A DNA stretch of 64,000 nt from Arachnia propionica (GCF_003859805.1 NZ_RQZG01000011.1:1-64000); one strand, 5' to 3'; shown: positions 49,747 to 59,325, counted from the stretch's first letter. Numbers and translations: made by a program. Notes: generated by a model not told the origin, from the sequence alone.

Positions 49747-50492
49747 GCATCGATCCGGCGCGCCTCGAGGCCCTGAACAGTGGCCGCTCCGCCTCCCGCA
49801 CCCTGGCCGAGGCCCTGGCCGTCGACCAGCCCGCCCTGCTGCGGACCGTCGTCCCCGATCCGACCCCGGAGCTCCTCGCAGCCGCCGCCGATGCCGGACG
49901 GCTGGGCATCCTGCGTCGCATGTGGGCGATGGGGGAACTCCTCACTCGGATCGACGACACCCCCCTCACGCGCCACCCGTCCGACACCGTCCGGGGCTGG
50001 GTGTGCTTCGCCATCGCCCATCGCCACGAGGACGACCCCGAGGCGATGCTCAGTCAGCTGCAGCCGTTCGCCGACGACGAGCACTTCGCGGTCCGGGAAT
50101 GGGCCTGGATGGCGGCCCGCCCGTCGCTGGTCCGGGACCTCGACGCAGGCATCGCCCTCCTCGTCCCCTGGACGGCACACGCCTCCGAGCGCATCCGACG
50201 CTTCGCGAGCGAGGCGCTGCGCCCGCGCGGGGTGTGGGCGCGGCACGTCGAGGAGCTGAAGCAGGAACCGCACCGGGGCGAGCCCCTGCTGGAGCCGCTG
50301 CGGTCCGACCCGTCGCGCTACGTCCAGGACTCGGTCGCGAACTGGATCAACGACGCCGCGAGAACCCGCCCCGACTGGGCCGTCGAGCTGTGCCGTCGCT
50401 GGCAGGAGGAGAGCCCCACCCCCGCCACCAGCCGCATCACGAAACGGGCGCTGCGTTCCGTGCAGCGGCCCCCCGAAGAAAGGAAAGGATGA
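49743..50492 (+). CDS. HEAT-repeat protein, DNA alkylation repair (AlkD-like)
   Basis: A 249-aa helical-repeat protein. Segments such as HPSDTVRGWVCFAIAHRHEDDPEAMLSQLQPFADDEHFAVREWAWMAARPSL, RIRRFASEALRPRGVWARHV and YVQDSVANWINDAARTRPDWAVELCRRW match the AlkC/AlkD-like HEAT-repeat family that binds alkylated DNA. Catalysis of base excision is known for AlkD, but I cannot verify the active residues here. It is in an operon with the MarR regulator (ATGA overlap) and the next small gene. This is unrelated to the giant array proteins beyond being helical. Confidence 0.75.
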   Translation: MSIDPARLEALNSGRSASRTLAEALAVDQPALLRTVVPDPTPELLAAAADAGRLGILRRMWAMGELLTRIDDTPLTRHPSDTVRGWVCFAIAHRHEDDPEAMLSQLQPFADDEHFAVREWAWMAARPSLVRDLDAGIALLVPWTAHASERIRRFASEALRPRGVWARHVEELKQEPHRGEPLLEPLRSDPSRYVQDSVANWINDAARTRPDWAVELCRRWQEESPTPATSRITKRALRSVQRPPEERKG

Positions 50493-50794
50493 GCATGGCC
50501 ATCATCGAGATCGTCGAGTTCCGCACCCTCCCCGAGACCACCGCCGAGGCCCTGGAGCAGGCCCTGAGCGAACTCGACCGGGAGTTGGAACTCATCGGCG
50601 GGTTCCAGAGCCGCACCCTCTACCGCGAGGCAGAAACCGAGGACCAATGGATCCTGGACTACCGCTGGGACACTCTCCTCCAGGCACAGGAGTCCATGGG
50701 CAAGGTCGCGGGAACCGCGGTGTTCGGCAAGGTCATGGCCCTGGTCGCCGAACCGGAGACGATGCGCATCCGCTGCGGTGTCCCTGCCACGTGA
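50489..50794 (+). CDS. Antibiotic biosynthesis monooxygenase (ABM)-like small protein
   Basis: A 101-aa protein with the dimeric alpha-beta barrel pattern (AIIEIVEFRTLPETTAEALEQALSELDRELELIGGFQSRTLYREAETEDQWILDYRWDT). Start ATG 50489 overlaps the HEAT gene stop and follows GGAAAGG. Such proteins include monooxygenases and heme-degrading enzymes; no specific active site can be assigned. Confidence 0.7.
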   Translation: MSMAIIEIVEFRTLPETTAEALEQALSELDRELELIGGFQSRTLYREAETEDQWILDYRWDTLLQAQESMGKVAGTAVFGKVMALVAEPETMRIRCGVPAT

Positions 50795-50825
50795 CAGCCC
50801 TCTGGCCCATTCACGGAATTTCGTT

Positions 50826-50837
50826 TACGATATTTGC
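50826..50837 (+). promoter_or_regulatory. Leaderless -10 of the orphan antitoxin
   Basis: TACGAT (50826-50831) ends 6 bases before GTG 50838, with no ribosome site. The CGTTTACG palindrome overlapping it may be an operator. Confidence 0.45.
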
Positions 50838-51083
50838 GTGAGTGAGACCGAGATCAGCGAGGAACAGATCCAGGCCTGGGTCGCCGAGGCTGAGGCTGGT
50901 TACGATGTCGCCGAGTTGAAACGCCGTGGCCGGGGCCGACCGGGCCGCGGTGCCGAACCCATGCAGGTCGTTGCCGTACGACTCAGCATGGACGAGATCG
51001 CAGCACTCGACGCCATCGCAGCACGCAACCACATGAGTCGCTCAGAGGCACTTCGACAGGCTCTGGCCGAGTTCGCGGCATGA
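50838..51083 (+). CDS. Orphan ribbon-helix-helix antitoxin
   Basis: An 81-aa paralogue of the module 1 antitoxin: ISEEQIQAWVAEAEAGYDVAELKRRGRGRP against ISDEQVQAWADEAESGYDVDELQQRWGRPP, with a CopG-like C-terminus (VVAVRLSMDEIAALDAIAARNHMSRSEALRQALAEF). An ATG at 51080 overlaps its stop, as if a toxin gene began there (MKFIRGAP). The following DNA is instead the minus-strand Abi gene, so the toxin seems to have been lost. Confidence 0.8.
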   Translation: MSETEISEEQIQAWVAEAEAGYDVAELKRRGRGRPGRGAEPMQVVAVRLSMDEIAALDAIAARNHMSRSEALRQALAEFAA

Positions 51084-51124
51084 AATTCATCAGGGGTGCC
51101 CCGATTACACATACCCCGATACCA

Positions 51125-52102
51125 CTAGCCCTGCCAGAGCCGCTCTTCCAACCACCCGTCGGCGATCCCCATCGAACGCACCTCGAGACCGTTGCCAGAG
51201 GGGAACTGACTCAGATGTTTCACGACTCGTTTTGCCCAGTCACCCTCAGAATCTACTTCCCGGAGCAAGTAGGCCATGACAGCCAATGCACTGTAGGAGC
51301 CAAATTTCTTCGGAGCTTGATCAGACCTCAGATGGGCAAGCAACGGAATCTCATCCGGAGATGGGCGCTTCGGAGCCGTGACAAGCCCTCGATTGAAGAG
51401 GCGGGCATGATGCGCCGCAATGTTCCGAACATGATTCATGCAGGCGATCCAACTGATCAGAAACTTTTTGGTTGGAGCCCCCAGTGAAACTGATATCTGA
51501 GTCGCAAGATCATTACGCAACCCCTTACAGAGACTCGAAAGATGACCTAGCTCAAGGACTTCAGTGAGAACCCAGATCGGAATCCGATTCTCATACTTGT
51601 CACGGAAGTGACCAATGAAATCCTCCTTGGATCTCTCCCGACATAGCCCCACTTTTCCAAGCCAGTCATAATGCTGACTTGTAACAACTCCCCTGCCTTC
51701 CTTGTACTCAGGCTTCAAAAAGGCTTCCGTGAAAATCGAAGGGTCCTCGTACACAAAAGGATCCCGCCCTCCGAGAAAATAGCCCACCTTGGCACGCAGG
51801 GCAACTTCAATGCGCTCCACAGCCTCAAGAACCAGGAGGCGAAGACGTCGATCAAAGTCCAAGAGCGCCACGACCTGCACCATATTCGTTCCTTCACGAT
51901 AGCGCTCGGGAGACCGCCCCTCTTCATGGCCTGTCTCCCCCAGGGGATCCTCGCGGAAGGGAAACAGGTAACCACTCAGCCTGTAGTAACCAACATTCTG
52001 GAGGACCCGTTTCGCAACCTCACGATCCGAAACCTCCACACCGCGCTGGACAAGCAAGTCCACTTGTTGGTCGTATGAGAGCCACGGCTTGGTGTACTCC
52101 AC
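51125..52102 (-). CDS. Abi_2-family abortive-infection protein (AbiD/AbiF-like)
   Basis: A 325-aa protein starting at GTG 52102 after GAGGAGGATCTT. Visible are the family marks LQNVGYYRLSGYLFPFR near residue 35, DFDRRLRLLVLEAVERIEVALRAKVGY near residue 90 and NHVRNIAAHHARLFNR, whose R-N-x4-H pattern suggests a HEPN-type RNase centre. AbiD/F proteins act against phage by abortive infection. The gene is visibly less GC-rich than its surroundings and sits where the toxin partner of the orphan antitoxin would be, suggesting horizontal arrival. Confidence 0.88.
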   Translation of the reverse strand: MEYTKPWLSYDQQVDLLVQRGVEVSDREVAKRVLQNVGYYRLSGYLFPFREDPLGETGHEEGRSPERYREGTNMVQVVALLDFDRRLRLLVLEAVERIEVALRAKVGYFLGGRDPFVYEDPSIFTEAFLKPEYKEGRGVVTSQHYDWLGKVGLCRERSKEDFIGHFRDKYENRIPIWVLTEVLELGHLSSLCKGLRNDLATQISVSLGAPTKKFLISWIACMNHVRNIAAHHARLFNRGLVTAPKRPSPDEIPLLAHLRSDQAPKKFGSYSALAVMAYLLREVDSEGDWAKRVVKHLSQFPSGNGLEVRSMGIADGWLEERLWQG

Positions 52103-52115
52103 AAGATCCTCCTCA

Positions 52116-52157
52116 GAAAAAGAAAATCGGCCCGAGCCTTGTGGCGAGCGGGCCGAT
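52116..52157 (-). terminator. Rho-independent terminator on the minus strand
   Basis: ATCGGCCCG (52126-52134) pairs with CGGGCCGAT (52149-52157), and on the minus strand the hairpin is followed by TTTTCTTTTT. It would end transcription from the ABC exporter gene before the Abi gene. Confidence 0.75.
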
Positions 52158-52302
52158 CATGATGGCACAAATCGTAGCAGAAGGCAGACGCGGGCGCAAG
52201 GGGGACAGGGACGGTCCGTTTGGCGACCAGCCACACAAGGTGATCGCGAACCGTCGGTTTTCCGACACTTCGCGACCACCCAAGCCTCGCCGAGGGCCGA
52301 AC

Positions 52303-54180
52303 TCAGCTGAACTGGCGACCGTACAGCGTCGCGTAGGCACCTCCGGCCGCGAGCAGCTCGTCGTGGGTGCCCCGCTCGACGATACGACCCTGATCCAGCA
52401 CCAGGATCTGGTCCGCCTGACGCACCGTCGACAGACGATGGGCCACCACGATGGCCGTGCGACCCGCCCGCGCCGCGTCCAGGGCCTGCTGCACCGCGTG
52501 CTCCGAGGTGGCGTCCAGGTGCGCCGTCGCCTCGTCCAGCACGATCACCGGCGGTGACTTCAGCAGCAGCCTCGCGATCGCGACCCGCTGCCGCTCACCC
52601 CCACTCAACCGGTACCCACGCTCCCCGACGACGGTGTCCAGCCCGTCCGGGAGCCGCCGCACCACGTCCGCGACCTGCGCCGCCTCGAGCGCCTCCCACA
52701 ACTGCTCCTCATCAGCCTCGGGACGGGCGAACAGCAGGTTGCCCCGCACCGTGTCGTGGAACAGGTGCGCATCCTGGGTGACGTAGCCGACGGCGTCCCG
52801 CAGGCTCGCCTGCCGCAGCCGCCGCACATCCACGCCCCCGACCCGCACCGCGCCGGAATCGACGTCGTAGAGCCGGGCGACCAGATGCGTGATCGTCGTC
52901 TTGCCCGCCCCCGACGGCCCCACCAGCGCGATGGTCCGCCCCGGCTCCGCCCGGAACCCCACCCCACGCAGCACCGGCTGACCGGCCACCTCCTCCGATC
53001 CCGCCTCCGGGGTCAGTGAGGCCAGTGAGACCTCCTCGGCCGCCGGGTAGGTGAACCACACGTCCTCCAGCTCCACCCCCACGGGATGCGGCACCGCCAC
53101 CGCGTCGGCGGCGTCGACGATGCCCGGTTCGAGGTCGAGCACCTCATAGACCCGCTCGAAACTGACCAGCGCCGTCATCAGGTCGATCCGCACATTGGTC
53201 AGTGCCATCAACGGCCCGTACAGCCGGGCCAGCAGCGCCACCAGGGCCGTCAGCGTTCCCAGGCTCAACCGACCCTCGAGCACCGCCACACCGCCGAAAC
53301 CGTAGAACAGCGCCGTCGCCACCGACCCGACCAGCGCCAGCGCGGCCAGGAACACCCTGACCACCAGCGCCATCCGCACCCCGTCCGCGGCGACGGCGGC
53401 GGCCTGCGCGTCGAACCGGTCCCGTTCCCGCCCCGGATCCCCGAACAGCTTCACCAGCAGGGCACCCGAGACGCTGAACCGCTCCGTCATGGTCTCGGTC
53501 AACGACGCGTTGTGCTCCATCCGCTGCCTGCCCAGATACGCCATCCTGATGGAGATCAGCTTCGCCGGGACCATGAAGACCGGCAGCAGCACCAACGCCG
53601 CCAGGGTCAGCTGCCACGACAGCCACAGCATCGAGGCGATCACCAGGCTCAGCGTGACGACATTGGTCAACGTCGAGGTCAACGCCGAGGTGAACGCCTG
53701 CTGGGCACCGGCGACGTCACTGGACAGCCGCGAGACGAGCCGTCCCGAGTTGGTGCGGGTGAAGAACGCCAGCGGCATCGAACTGACATGGGCGAACAGC
53801 CGGGTCCGCAGCCGGTGGATCATCCCCTCACCGATCAGCACGGAACACCAGCGCTCCGTCACCGCCAGCACCGCCGCGACCACGGCGATCCCCGCGACGA
53901 CGAGCGCCAGCCTCACGATGACCCCGACATCCCCGGCCAGCACACCGTCATCGATGATCCGCTGGAACAACAGAAGCGGCACGACGGTCGCGGCACTGCC
54001 ACCCAGCACGGCGACCACCAGCAGCGCGATCAACCGCGCGAACGGCCGCCCCTCGGCCAGCACACGACGCACCGTCCGACGATCCACCCGGTGCCGCAGC
54101 ACGGCACGGTCCCGGGCGAACGGGCCGATGCCCAACCGCTCCGGTCGCCCGAGACTGCCCGCGGGCTGATCCGGCCTCAC
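52303..54180 (-). CDS. ABC exporter, fused membrane and ATPase domains
   Basis: A 625-aa half-transporter of the MsbA/LmrA type. The membrane domain has six segments (LIALLVVAVLGGSAATVVPLLLF and onward), followed by an ATPase with Walker A GPSGAGKTT, signature LSGGERQRVAIARLL, Walker B VIVLDEATAH and switch His in IVVAHRLSTV. GTG 54180 follows GAGGCGGGGG. It is 22 bp downstream of lysC on the same strand and may be partly co-transcribed. The substrate is unknown; the duplicated half-molecule is presumably a homodimer. Confidence 0.92.
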   Translation of the reverse strand: MRPDQPAGSLGRPERLGIGPFARDRAVLRHRVDRRTVRRVLAEGRPFARLIALLVVAVLGGSAATVVPLLLFQRIIDDGVLAGDVGVIVRLALVVAGIAVVAAVLAVTERWCSVLIGEGMIHRLRTRLFAHVSSMPLAFFTRTNSGRLVSRLSSDVAGAQQAFTSALTSTLTNVVTLSLVIASMLWLSWQLTLAALVLLPVFMVPAKLISIRMAYLGRQRMEHNASLTETMTERFSVSGALLVKLFGDPGRERDRFDAQAAAVAADGVRMALVVRVFLAALALVGSVATALFYGFGGVAVLEGRLSLGTLTALVALLARLYGPLMALTNVRIDLMTALVSFERVYEVLDLEPGIVDAADAVAVPHPVGVELEDVWFTYPAAEEVSLASLTPEAGSEEVAGQPVLRGVGFRAEPGRTIALVGPSGAGKTTITHLVARLYDVDSGAVRVGGVDVRRLRQASLRDAVGYVTQDAHLFHDTVRGNLLFARPEADEEQLWEALEAAQVADVVRRLPDGLDTVVGERGYRLSGGERQRVAIARLLLKSPPVIVLDEATAHLDATSEHAVQQALDAARAGRTAIVVAHRLSTVRQADQILVLDQGRIVERGTHDELLAAGGAYATLYGRQFS

Positions 54181-54202
54181 GACGCCCCCCGCCTCACCGT
54201 CG

Positions 54203-55477
54203 TCAGCGACCGGTCCCCGCGTAGACCACGGCCTGCTCGTCGGCGTCCAGCCCGAAGGCGGCGTGCGCCCCGCGCACCGCCCGGTCCACCTCGTCGGCCC
54301 CGACGACCACGGAGATGCGGATCTCGGAGGTGGAGATCATCTGCAGGTTCACGTTCTCCGCAGCCAGGGCCTGGAAGAAAGTGGCGGTGACACCAGGATG
54401 GGACCGCATCCCCACCCCGACGATGGAGACCTTGCCGACCTGGTCGTCGTAGAGCACCTCGTCGAACCCGACGGTCTCGCGCACCGCGTCGAGGGCCTCC
54501 AACGCCTTCTTGCCGTCGCTCATCGGCAGCGTGAAGGAGATGTCGGTCTTCACATCCGACAGGCGCGAGACGTTCTGCACGATCATGTCGATGTTGATCT
54601 CCGCATCCGAGATGGCCTTGAAGATCGCGGCGGCCTCACCCACCTGGTCGGGCACCCCGATGATGGTGATCTTCGCCTCGCTGCGGTCGTGCGCAACACC
54701 GGTGATGATGGCCTCTTCCATGCCTGTTCCCTTCTCGATCTCCTCCTGGGGCACCACCCAGGTTCCCGGCCTGTCGCTGAACGACGACCGGACGTGGACC
54801 TTCACGTTCTCCCGCCGCGCGTACTCCACGCATCTGAGATGGAGGATCTTGGCCCCGGACGCGGCCAGCTCCATCATCTCCTCGTACCCGATGACCTCGA
54901 TGCGACGGGCGCTGGACACGATCCGGGGATCAGCGGTGTAGACACCGTCGACATCGGTGTAGATCTCACAGTGGTCGGCACCCAGCGCCGCGGCCAGGGC
55001 GACGGCGGTGGTGTCGGAGGCGCCCCGACCCAGCGTCGTGACGTCCTTCGTGGACTGCGCCACCCCCTGGAACCCGGCGACGATGGCGACGTTGCCCTGG
55101 TTCACGGCCTCCTCGACGCGCCCTGGGGTGATCTTGATGATCCGGGCGTTGCCGTGGGTGGGGGTGGTGAGCACGCCCGCCTGCGACCCGGTGTAGGACA
55201 CGGCATCCACCCCGAGATCGGACAGCGCCATGGCCAGCAGCGCCGCCGACTGACGCTCCCCGGTGGTGAGCAGCATGTCCAGCTCCCGCGACTTCGGGCG
55301 TGGACTGACCTTGAGCGCCAGGTCCATCAGCTCGTCGGTGGTGTCCCCCATCGCGGAGATGACGATGATGACCTCGTTGCCCTCCGCACGGGTGCGGGCG
55401 ATCCGGCGCGCGACACGCTTGATGGACTCGGCATCCGCGACGGATGAGCCACCGAACTTCTGAACGATCCGTCCCAA
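54203..55477 (-). CDS. lysC: Aspartate kinase
   Basis: The enzyme phosphorylates L-aspartate, the first step to lysine, threonine, methionine and diaminopimelate. The 424-aa product has [34 protein letters not shown] and [18 protein letters not shown] in the kinase domain, and two ACT repeats near the end ([30 protein letters not shown] and [32 protein letters not shown]). I use TTG 55477 because AGGAGGAAC precedes it and the protein then begins at GRIVQKFGG; the longer frame has no support. An internal start for a beta subunit is usual in actinobacteria. Confidence 0.95.
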   Translation of the reverse strand: MGRIVQKFGGSSVADAESIKRVARRIARTRAEGNEVIIVISAMGDTTDELMDLALKVSPRPKSRELDMLLTTGERQSAALLAMALSDLGVDAVSYTGSQAGVLTTPTHGNARIIKITPGRVEEAVNQGNVAIVAGFQGVAQSTKDVTTLGRGASDTTAVALAAALGADHCEIYTDVDGVYTADPRIVSSARRIEVIGYEEMMELAASGAKILHLRCVEYARRENVKVHVRSSFSDRPGTWVVPQEEIEKGTGMEEAIITGVAHDRSEAKITIIGVPDQVGEAAAIFKAISDAEINIDMIVQNVSRLSDVKTDISFTLPMSDGKKALEALDAVRETVGFDEVLYDDQVGKVSIVGVGMRSHPGVTATFFQALAAENVNLQMISTSEIRISVVVGADEVDRAVRGAHAAFGLDADEQAVVYAGTGR

Positions 55478-55491
55478 GGCGTTCCTCCTAC

Positions 55492-55517
55492 CTCCTGGCA
55501 CCGGCTGGAACCAGGAG
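55492..55517 (-). promoter_or_regulatory. Stem-loop just upstream of lysC
   Basis: On the minus strand CTCCTGG and CCAGGAG enclose a 12-base loop directly before the AGGAGGAAC ribosome site. The 3' arm abuts the ribosome site, so it could influence translation; no leader peptide or terminator pair was found. Confidence 0.35.
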
Positions 55518-55591
55518 AAGGCTACCCGAGATGCCCCGAGGTGCTCAGCCCTCGCCACCAGATGAACGACGACGGCTGAGTGGCACCCCGG

Positions 55592-56254
55592 TCAGGACTT
55601 CGACTTGGACTCACCACTCAGGTCGAACCAGCCGTCCTCCCAGGTCTGGGTCGCGGCCGCCGTCGTGTTGCCGACGGGACGTCCCACCGCGTTGTACTTC
55701 TCGTAGGCGCGGGCCAGGTACGTCTTGACGGTGCTCAGCGAGATCGCGGGGTCGAACTGGCGGCCGATGGCCTTGATCGGCACCCCTTCGGAGGCCAGGC
55801 GCAGGCAGCGCAGCTCGTGCGCGGACAGCGCCGGCAGGTCACCGGCCTCCTCGATGAGGGCGGCCGCCATCGCCGACGACGGCGACCATCCGGTCTCGTG
55901 GATCTCGACGAGGGTCTCGAAGTGCTTGTCCGGCGACTCGTCCTTGAGGGCCAGGCCACGCGCCCCCGCCTGCATGGCGAGGCTGATGGGGACGCGACGG
56001 TGGTCCGCGGTGAACGCCAGGCAGGAGATCCCCTCGGCACTGAGCTTCGCGATGGTGCGGTGACCGGCGAGCTCACCGTGGAGCATCAGGTCCACCATCG
56101 CGACGTCGGGCCGGTTGGCCAGACACCACTCCTCGAACTCCTCGGGGTTGGTGCTGGAGAACTGCACCTCCAACTCAGGATGGTCGTTGCCGAGGGCTGT
56201 CACTGCTCGGCAGATGAACTCGTGGTCATCGAGAACAGCCACACGAATGCTCAA
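55592..56254 (-). CDS. NarL/LuxR-family response regulator
   Basis: A 220-aa regulator. The receiver domain begins IRVAVLDDHEFI and has the phospho-acceptor in VAMVDLMLHGEL. The C-terminal LuxR-type helix-turn-helix reads LSAHELRCLRLASEGVPIKAIGRQFDPAISLSTVKTYLARAYEKYNAVGR. It overlaps the kinase gene by 4 bases (ATGA), so the two are a two-component pair. Target genes are unknown. Confidence 0.92.
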   Translation of the reverse strand: MSIRVAVLDDHEFICRAVTALGNDHPELEVQFSSTNPEEFEEWCLANRPDVAMVDLMLHGELAGHRTIAKLSAEGISCLAFTADHRRVPISLAMQAGARGLALKDESPDKHFETLVEIHETGWSPSSAMAAALIEEAGDLPALSAHELRCLRLASEGVPIKAIGRQFDPAISLSTVKTYLARAYEKYNAVGRPVGNTTAAATQTWEDGWFDLSGESKSKS

Positions 56255-58086
56255 CGTCTTTCCTCCTCGCAGACAAGCTGGGTGAAATCTGGATCGGTCA
56301 CCAAGATTCTTGCACCAGTGAGCAAGCTCTGCTGGCCGATGGTGAGTCCCGGTTCGGCGATGGTGACCATCAAGGTGCCCTTTCGGCGCGTGATCGTGAG
56401 GCGTTGCCCGGTCTCGGGGTCACCCAGCCCACGCAGGATGTCGGCCAATCGGATGGCTTCGGTTTCCTCGATCTGTTCGATGTCCAGCATGCACCCCCAC
56501 CCGGCGCGACGCAGCACGTCGAGCGCGGCGGCGAGGCGCATGCCGTCCGGCCACATGCGCAGCGCATCCCGGAGTCGGGACTCGGCGTGGCGTGCCTCGA
56601 CACGGACGGCGGGGTCGGCGGGGTCCGCCTTCCCGGTGTGCAGCTCGGTGAACAGGGGGCCACAGATGCGTTCCAGCTCCCGCAGCCACAGCTGCTGTTC
56701 GGTGATGCGGGCCACGCGGAGTTCCTCGGACATCAACAGTTCGGCGCGCTGCTCGGCGGCCTGGTGGGCCCGTTGGCTGAGCACCGACATCACGAGCACC
56801 ACCCCGAGTGTGATCAGTGCCCACACCAGGGTGGGGATCAGTGCGCCCAGCCCGAGCGGGGGCCGATAGCCGCCGAGCCACCCGAGCGATCCGATGGTGG
56901 CCACCAGCACCATCCCGGACATCAGGAGCGTGACGAGTCTGCCGTTGCGGCCGGGCAGCGCCACCAGCATGAGGGCACCTGCCATGGGGGCCACCCAGAG
57001 TTGCGCACCGTCGGGGGCCAGGGAGGCCAGGCCGTGGTTGATCACCAGCACCAGCATTCCCCAGCAGACCGCGACGATGGCCTCCCGGGCGCGCAGGCCC
57101 CGTCGCTGCAGGATGAGCCGGATCAGCAGCAGCAGTCCGGCGGTGGCCAGCAGCATCGGTCCGGCGACGAACAGGGTCGAGGCGGGTGGGGTGAGCACCA
57201 GCATGATGACCGAGGCGACGATGGCGGGGAAGGGGGTGAGCGCCAGGAAGCGACGTCCCGCCGGGCCGATCCGTGTGGCGTGGGGAAGGGGTTTCCAGGT
57301 GAGCGTGACCTCGGTGCCACTGACGTCGGAGCGGATGTCGGCCTGGCCGCCGATCTCCAGCATCCGGCCGTGGATGCCGTCGCGGATCCCCATCCGGGCG
57401 CGAGGCACCTCATCCGTGTCGAACCCGGGACCCCAGTCGGAGATGGTGATGATGCAGCCGTCGGAGGAGGAGGTGGCCTGCACGTGGGCGGTGCCGTTCG
57501 GGACGTGTCGGGCGACGTTGCGGGCGGCCTCGCGGGTGGCCTCCGACATGACGCGGGTGACCCGGCCGGGGAGGGCACCGCGGTCGTTGACCTTGAGTTC
57601 GACGGGGCAGCCGACCCGGGACAGGGCCTCCTCCAGGCTCGCCACCAGTGGGGAGGAGTCGGGGTCCGGTTCGGCCCCGATGATCCCGGCGCGGGACTCC
57701 TCGGTGAGGCGTTTGACCTCGTCGCGGGTCAGTTTTCCGCGGCCGCTCGCGATCTGCTGGAACAGGTGGAGCAGGGTGTCGTGGACCCGACGGATGTTCT
57801 CACGTCGGGTCTGGGCCAGCAGCTCGGTGCGCTGTTCCTCCAGCTGACGACGCACCCCGTCGGCGGCGGCATCGGTGGTGTCGCTGATCTGGGCCCTCAT
57901 GGCCAGGTCGGCCAGGAGCACGGTGACCAGCCCGCTGAGCAGCAGCACGAGACCCATGACGACGTCCTGCCAGCCGCGTGCGACCACGAAGACCAGGGCG
58001 GCGGCCCCGGCCAGTGCGGCCACGGCGCTCGCCACCCCGAGGCTCATGAGCCGCCTGGTCGCCCTGCCCGAGATCTCGCGTTGCAT
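56251..58086 (-). CDS. Sensor histidine kinase of unusual layout
   Basis: About 611 aa from ATG 58086 (MQREISGRATRR); ATG 58104 or an earlier start cannot be excluded. Two N-terminal membrane segments lead to a dimerisation helix with the putative phospho-His in RRVHDTLLHLFQQI, then an HATPase domain (N-box EATREAARNVARHV, G-box ISDWGPGFDTDE, MGIRDGIHGRM). Unusually, the ATPase domain is followed by about six further membrane segments and a 170-residue cytosolic region (RAHQAAEQRAELLMSEELRVARITEQQLWLRELERI...), which resembles a second degenerate kinase-like part. Partner of the response regulator at 55592. Confidence 0.85.
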   Translation of the reverse strand: MQREISGRATRRLMSLGVASAVAALAGAAALVFVVARGWQDVVMGLVLLLSGLVTVLLADLAMRAQISDTTDAAADGVRRQLEEQRTELLAQTRRENIRRVHDTLLHLFQQIASGRGKLTRDEVKRLTEESRAGIIGAEPDPDSSPLVASLEEALSRVGCPVELKVNDRGALPGRVTRVMSEATREAARNVARHVPNGTAHVQATSSSDGCIITISDWGPGFDTDEVPRARMGIRDGIHGRMLEIGGQADIRSDVSGTEVTLTWKPLPHATRIGPAGRRFLALTPFPAIVASVIMLVLTPPASTLFVAGPMLLATAGLLLLIRLILQRRGLRAREAIVAVCWGMLVLVINHGLASLAPDGAQLWVAPMAGALMLVALPGRNGRLVTLLMSGMVLVATIGSLGWLGGYRPPLGLGALIPTLVWALITLGVVLVMSVLSQRAHQAAEQRAELLMSEELRVARITEQQLWLRELERICGPLFTELHTGKADPADPAVRVEARHAESRLRDALRMWPDGMRLAAALDVLRRAGWGCMLDIEQIEETEAIRLADILRGLGDPETGQRLTITRRKGTLMVTIAEPGLTIGQQSLLTGARILVTDPDFTQLVCEEERR

Positions 58087-58323
58087 CGCCCCGCATTCTT
58101 GCATGCCGGACCAACACGACGTCGATCCCCCTGCCCCTGACGTCGATCCATGGTCCCCGTACACCTCGCCATCCGGGGCACGGATCGCAGCGGGAGGGCA
58201 CCGGGCCGTCGGGAGGATGCGGGCGGACGTCCTTCACCTGCGGGTCGTGACCAGCCGTGCTGGGAACAGATCACGACTGGCCACGGCAATCACGGTTTCC
58301 AGGCCTGACCACGACCGGACCGG

Positions 58324-58335
58324 TAACCTTGGTTC
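58324..58335 (+). promoter_or_regulatory. Leaderless -10 of the oxidoreductase gene
   Basis: TAACCT (58324-58329) ends 6 bases before ATG 58336. No ribosome site is visible. Confidence 0.4.
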
Positions 58336-59325
58336 ATGGAGACCATTCGCTGGGGAATCGTTGGGGCCGGTCGAATGGCGGGGACCTTTGCCGGAGACTT
58401 CGCCTTCGTCCCGGGAGCCGAGCTGAGCGCCGTCGCGGCTCGAGACCTCGGGCGGGCCGAGGAGTTCGCACGACGCCACCGGGTGCCGCAGGCGTTCGGG
58501 GACTACCGGAGCCTGCTGGAATCGGATGTGGACGTGGTCTACATCGCCAACACCCATCCACAGCACCACGGCGTCGCCCTGGCGGCCATCGCGGCGGGCA
58601 AGGCGATCCTGGTGGAGAAGGCCTTCACGGCGTCGCTGGCCGGGACCCGGGAGGTCGTCCGGGCGGCCCAGACGGCGGGGGTGTTCGCGATGGAGGCGAT
58701 GTGGACACGTTTCCTGCCGGCCTTCGCGGCGGCCCGCGAGGTGGTGGCCTGGGGCCGGATCGGCGAGGTGTTGGGGGTCAGCGGTGACCTGTGCGCCCAT
58801 CGACCCTACGACCCCACGGATCGGCTCTGGGATCCGGACCTGGGCGGTGGCGCACTCCTCGACCTCGGGGTGTACGTGGTCTCGGCGGCGCAGGCCTTCC
58901 TCGGTGAGTCACGGCAGGTGATGTGCGTCGGCCGGTTCGCCCCGAACGGGGTGGAGTCGGCGGCGGCGATCACCATCGGTTACGCCAGTGGTGCGACGGC
59001 GTCGCTCAGCTGCGGTTTCGACGTCCATGGGGCCGGGCGGTTGACGGTGCACGGCACCAAGGGCTGGGTGGAGATCCACCCGCGGTTCCATCACCCGACC
59101 ACCATCTCGGTCCACCGCTCCGGTGTGCTGCCCCGCATCATCGAGGCGAAGGCCGTCGGTCGGGGCTACGCCCACGAGATCATGGAGGTGGGCGACTGCC
59201 TGCGGGCCGGCCACCAGCAGTCCCAGGTGATGCCGCTGGCGGACACCGTCGAGGTGATGAAGGTGCTGGACGAATGCCTGGCCCAGCTCGGTCGGCCTCG
59301 GCAGGAGGCCGCGCCGGAGAGCTGA
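58336..59325 (+). CDS. Gfo/Idh/MocA-family oxidoreductase
   Basis: A 329-aa NAD(P)-dependent dehydrogenase. N-terminal Rossmann fold with WGIVGAGRMAGTFAGDF, VDVVYIANTHPQHHGVALAAIAAGKAILVEKAFT (the conserved EK of the family is in VEKA), and the GGGALLDLGVY segment of the C-terminal sheet domain. The substrate, probably a sugar, inositol or trans-dihydrodiol, cannot be told from sequence. It stands alone between the two-component system and the iron operon. Confidence 0.9.
   Translation: METIRWGIVGAGRMAGTFAGDFAFVPGAELSAVAARDLGRAEEFARRHRVPQAFGDYRSLLESDVDVVYIANTHPQHHGVALAAIAAGKAILVEKAFTASLAGTREVVRAAQTAGVFAMEAMWTRFLPAFAAAREVVAWGRIGEVLGVSGDLCAHRPYDPTDRLWDPDLGGGALLDLGVYVVSAAQAFLGESRQVMCVGRFAPNGVESAAAITIGYASGATASLSCGFDVHGAGRLTVHGTKGWVEIHPRFHHPTTISVHRSGVLPRIIEAKAVGRGYAHEIMEVGDCLRAGHQQSQVMPLADTVEVMKVLDECLAQLGRPRQEAAPES

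Noticed and set aside
51080-51487. Plus-strand 135-aa frame after the orphan antitoxin
   Set aside because: It is antisense to the well-supported Abi gene and resembles no toxin; only its first few codons may be a real remnant.
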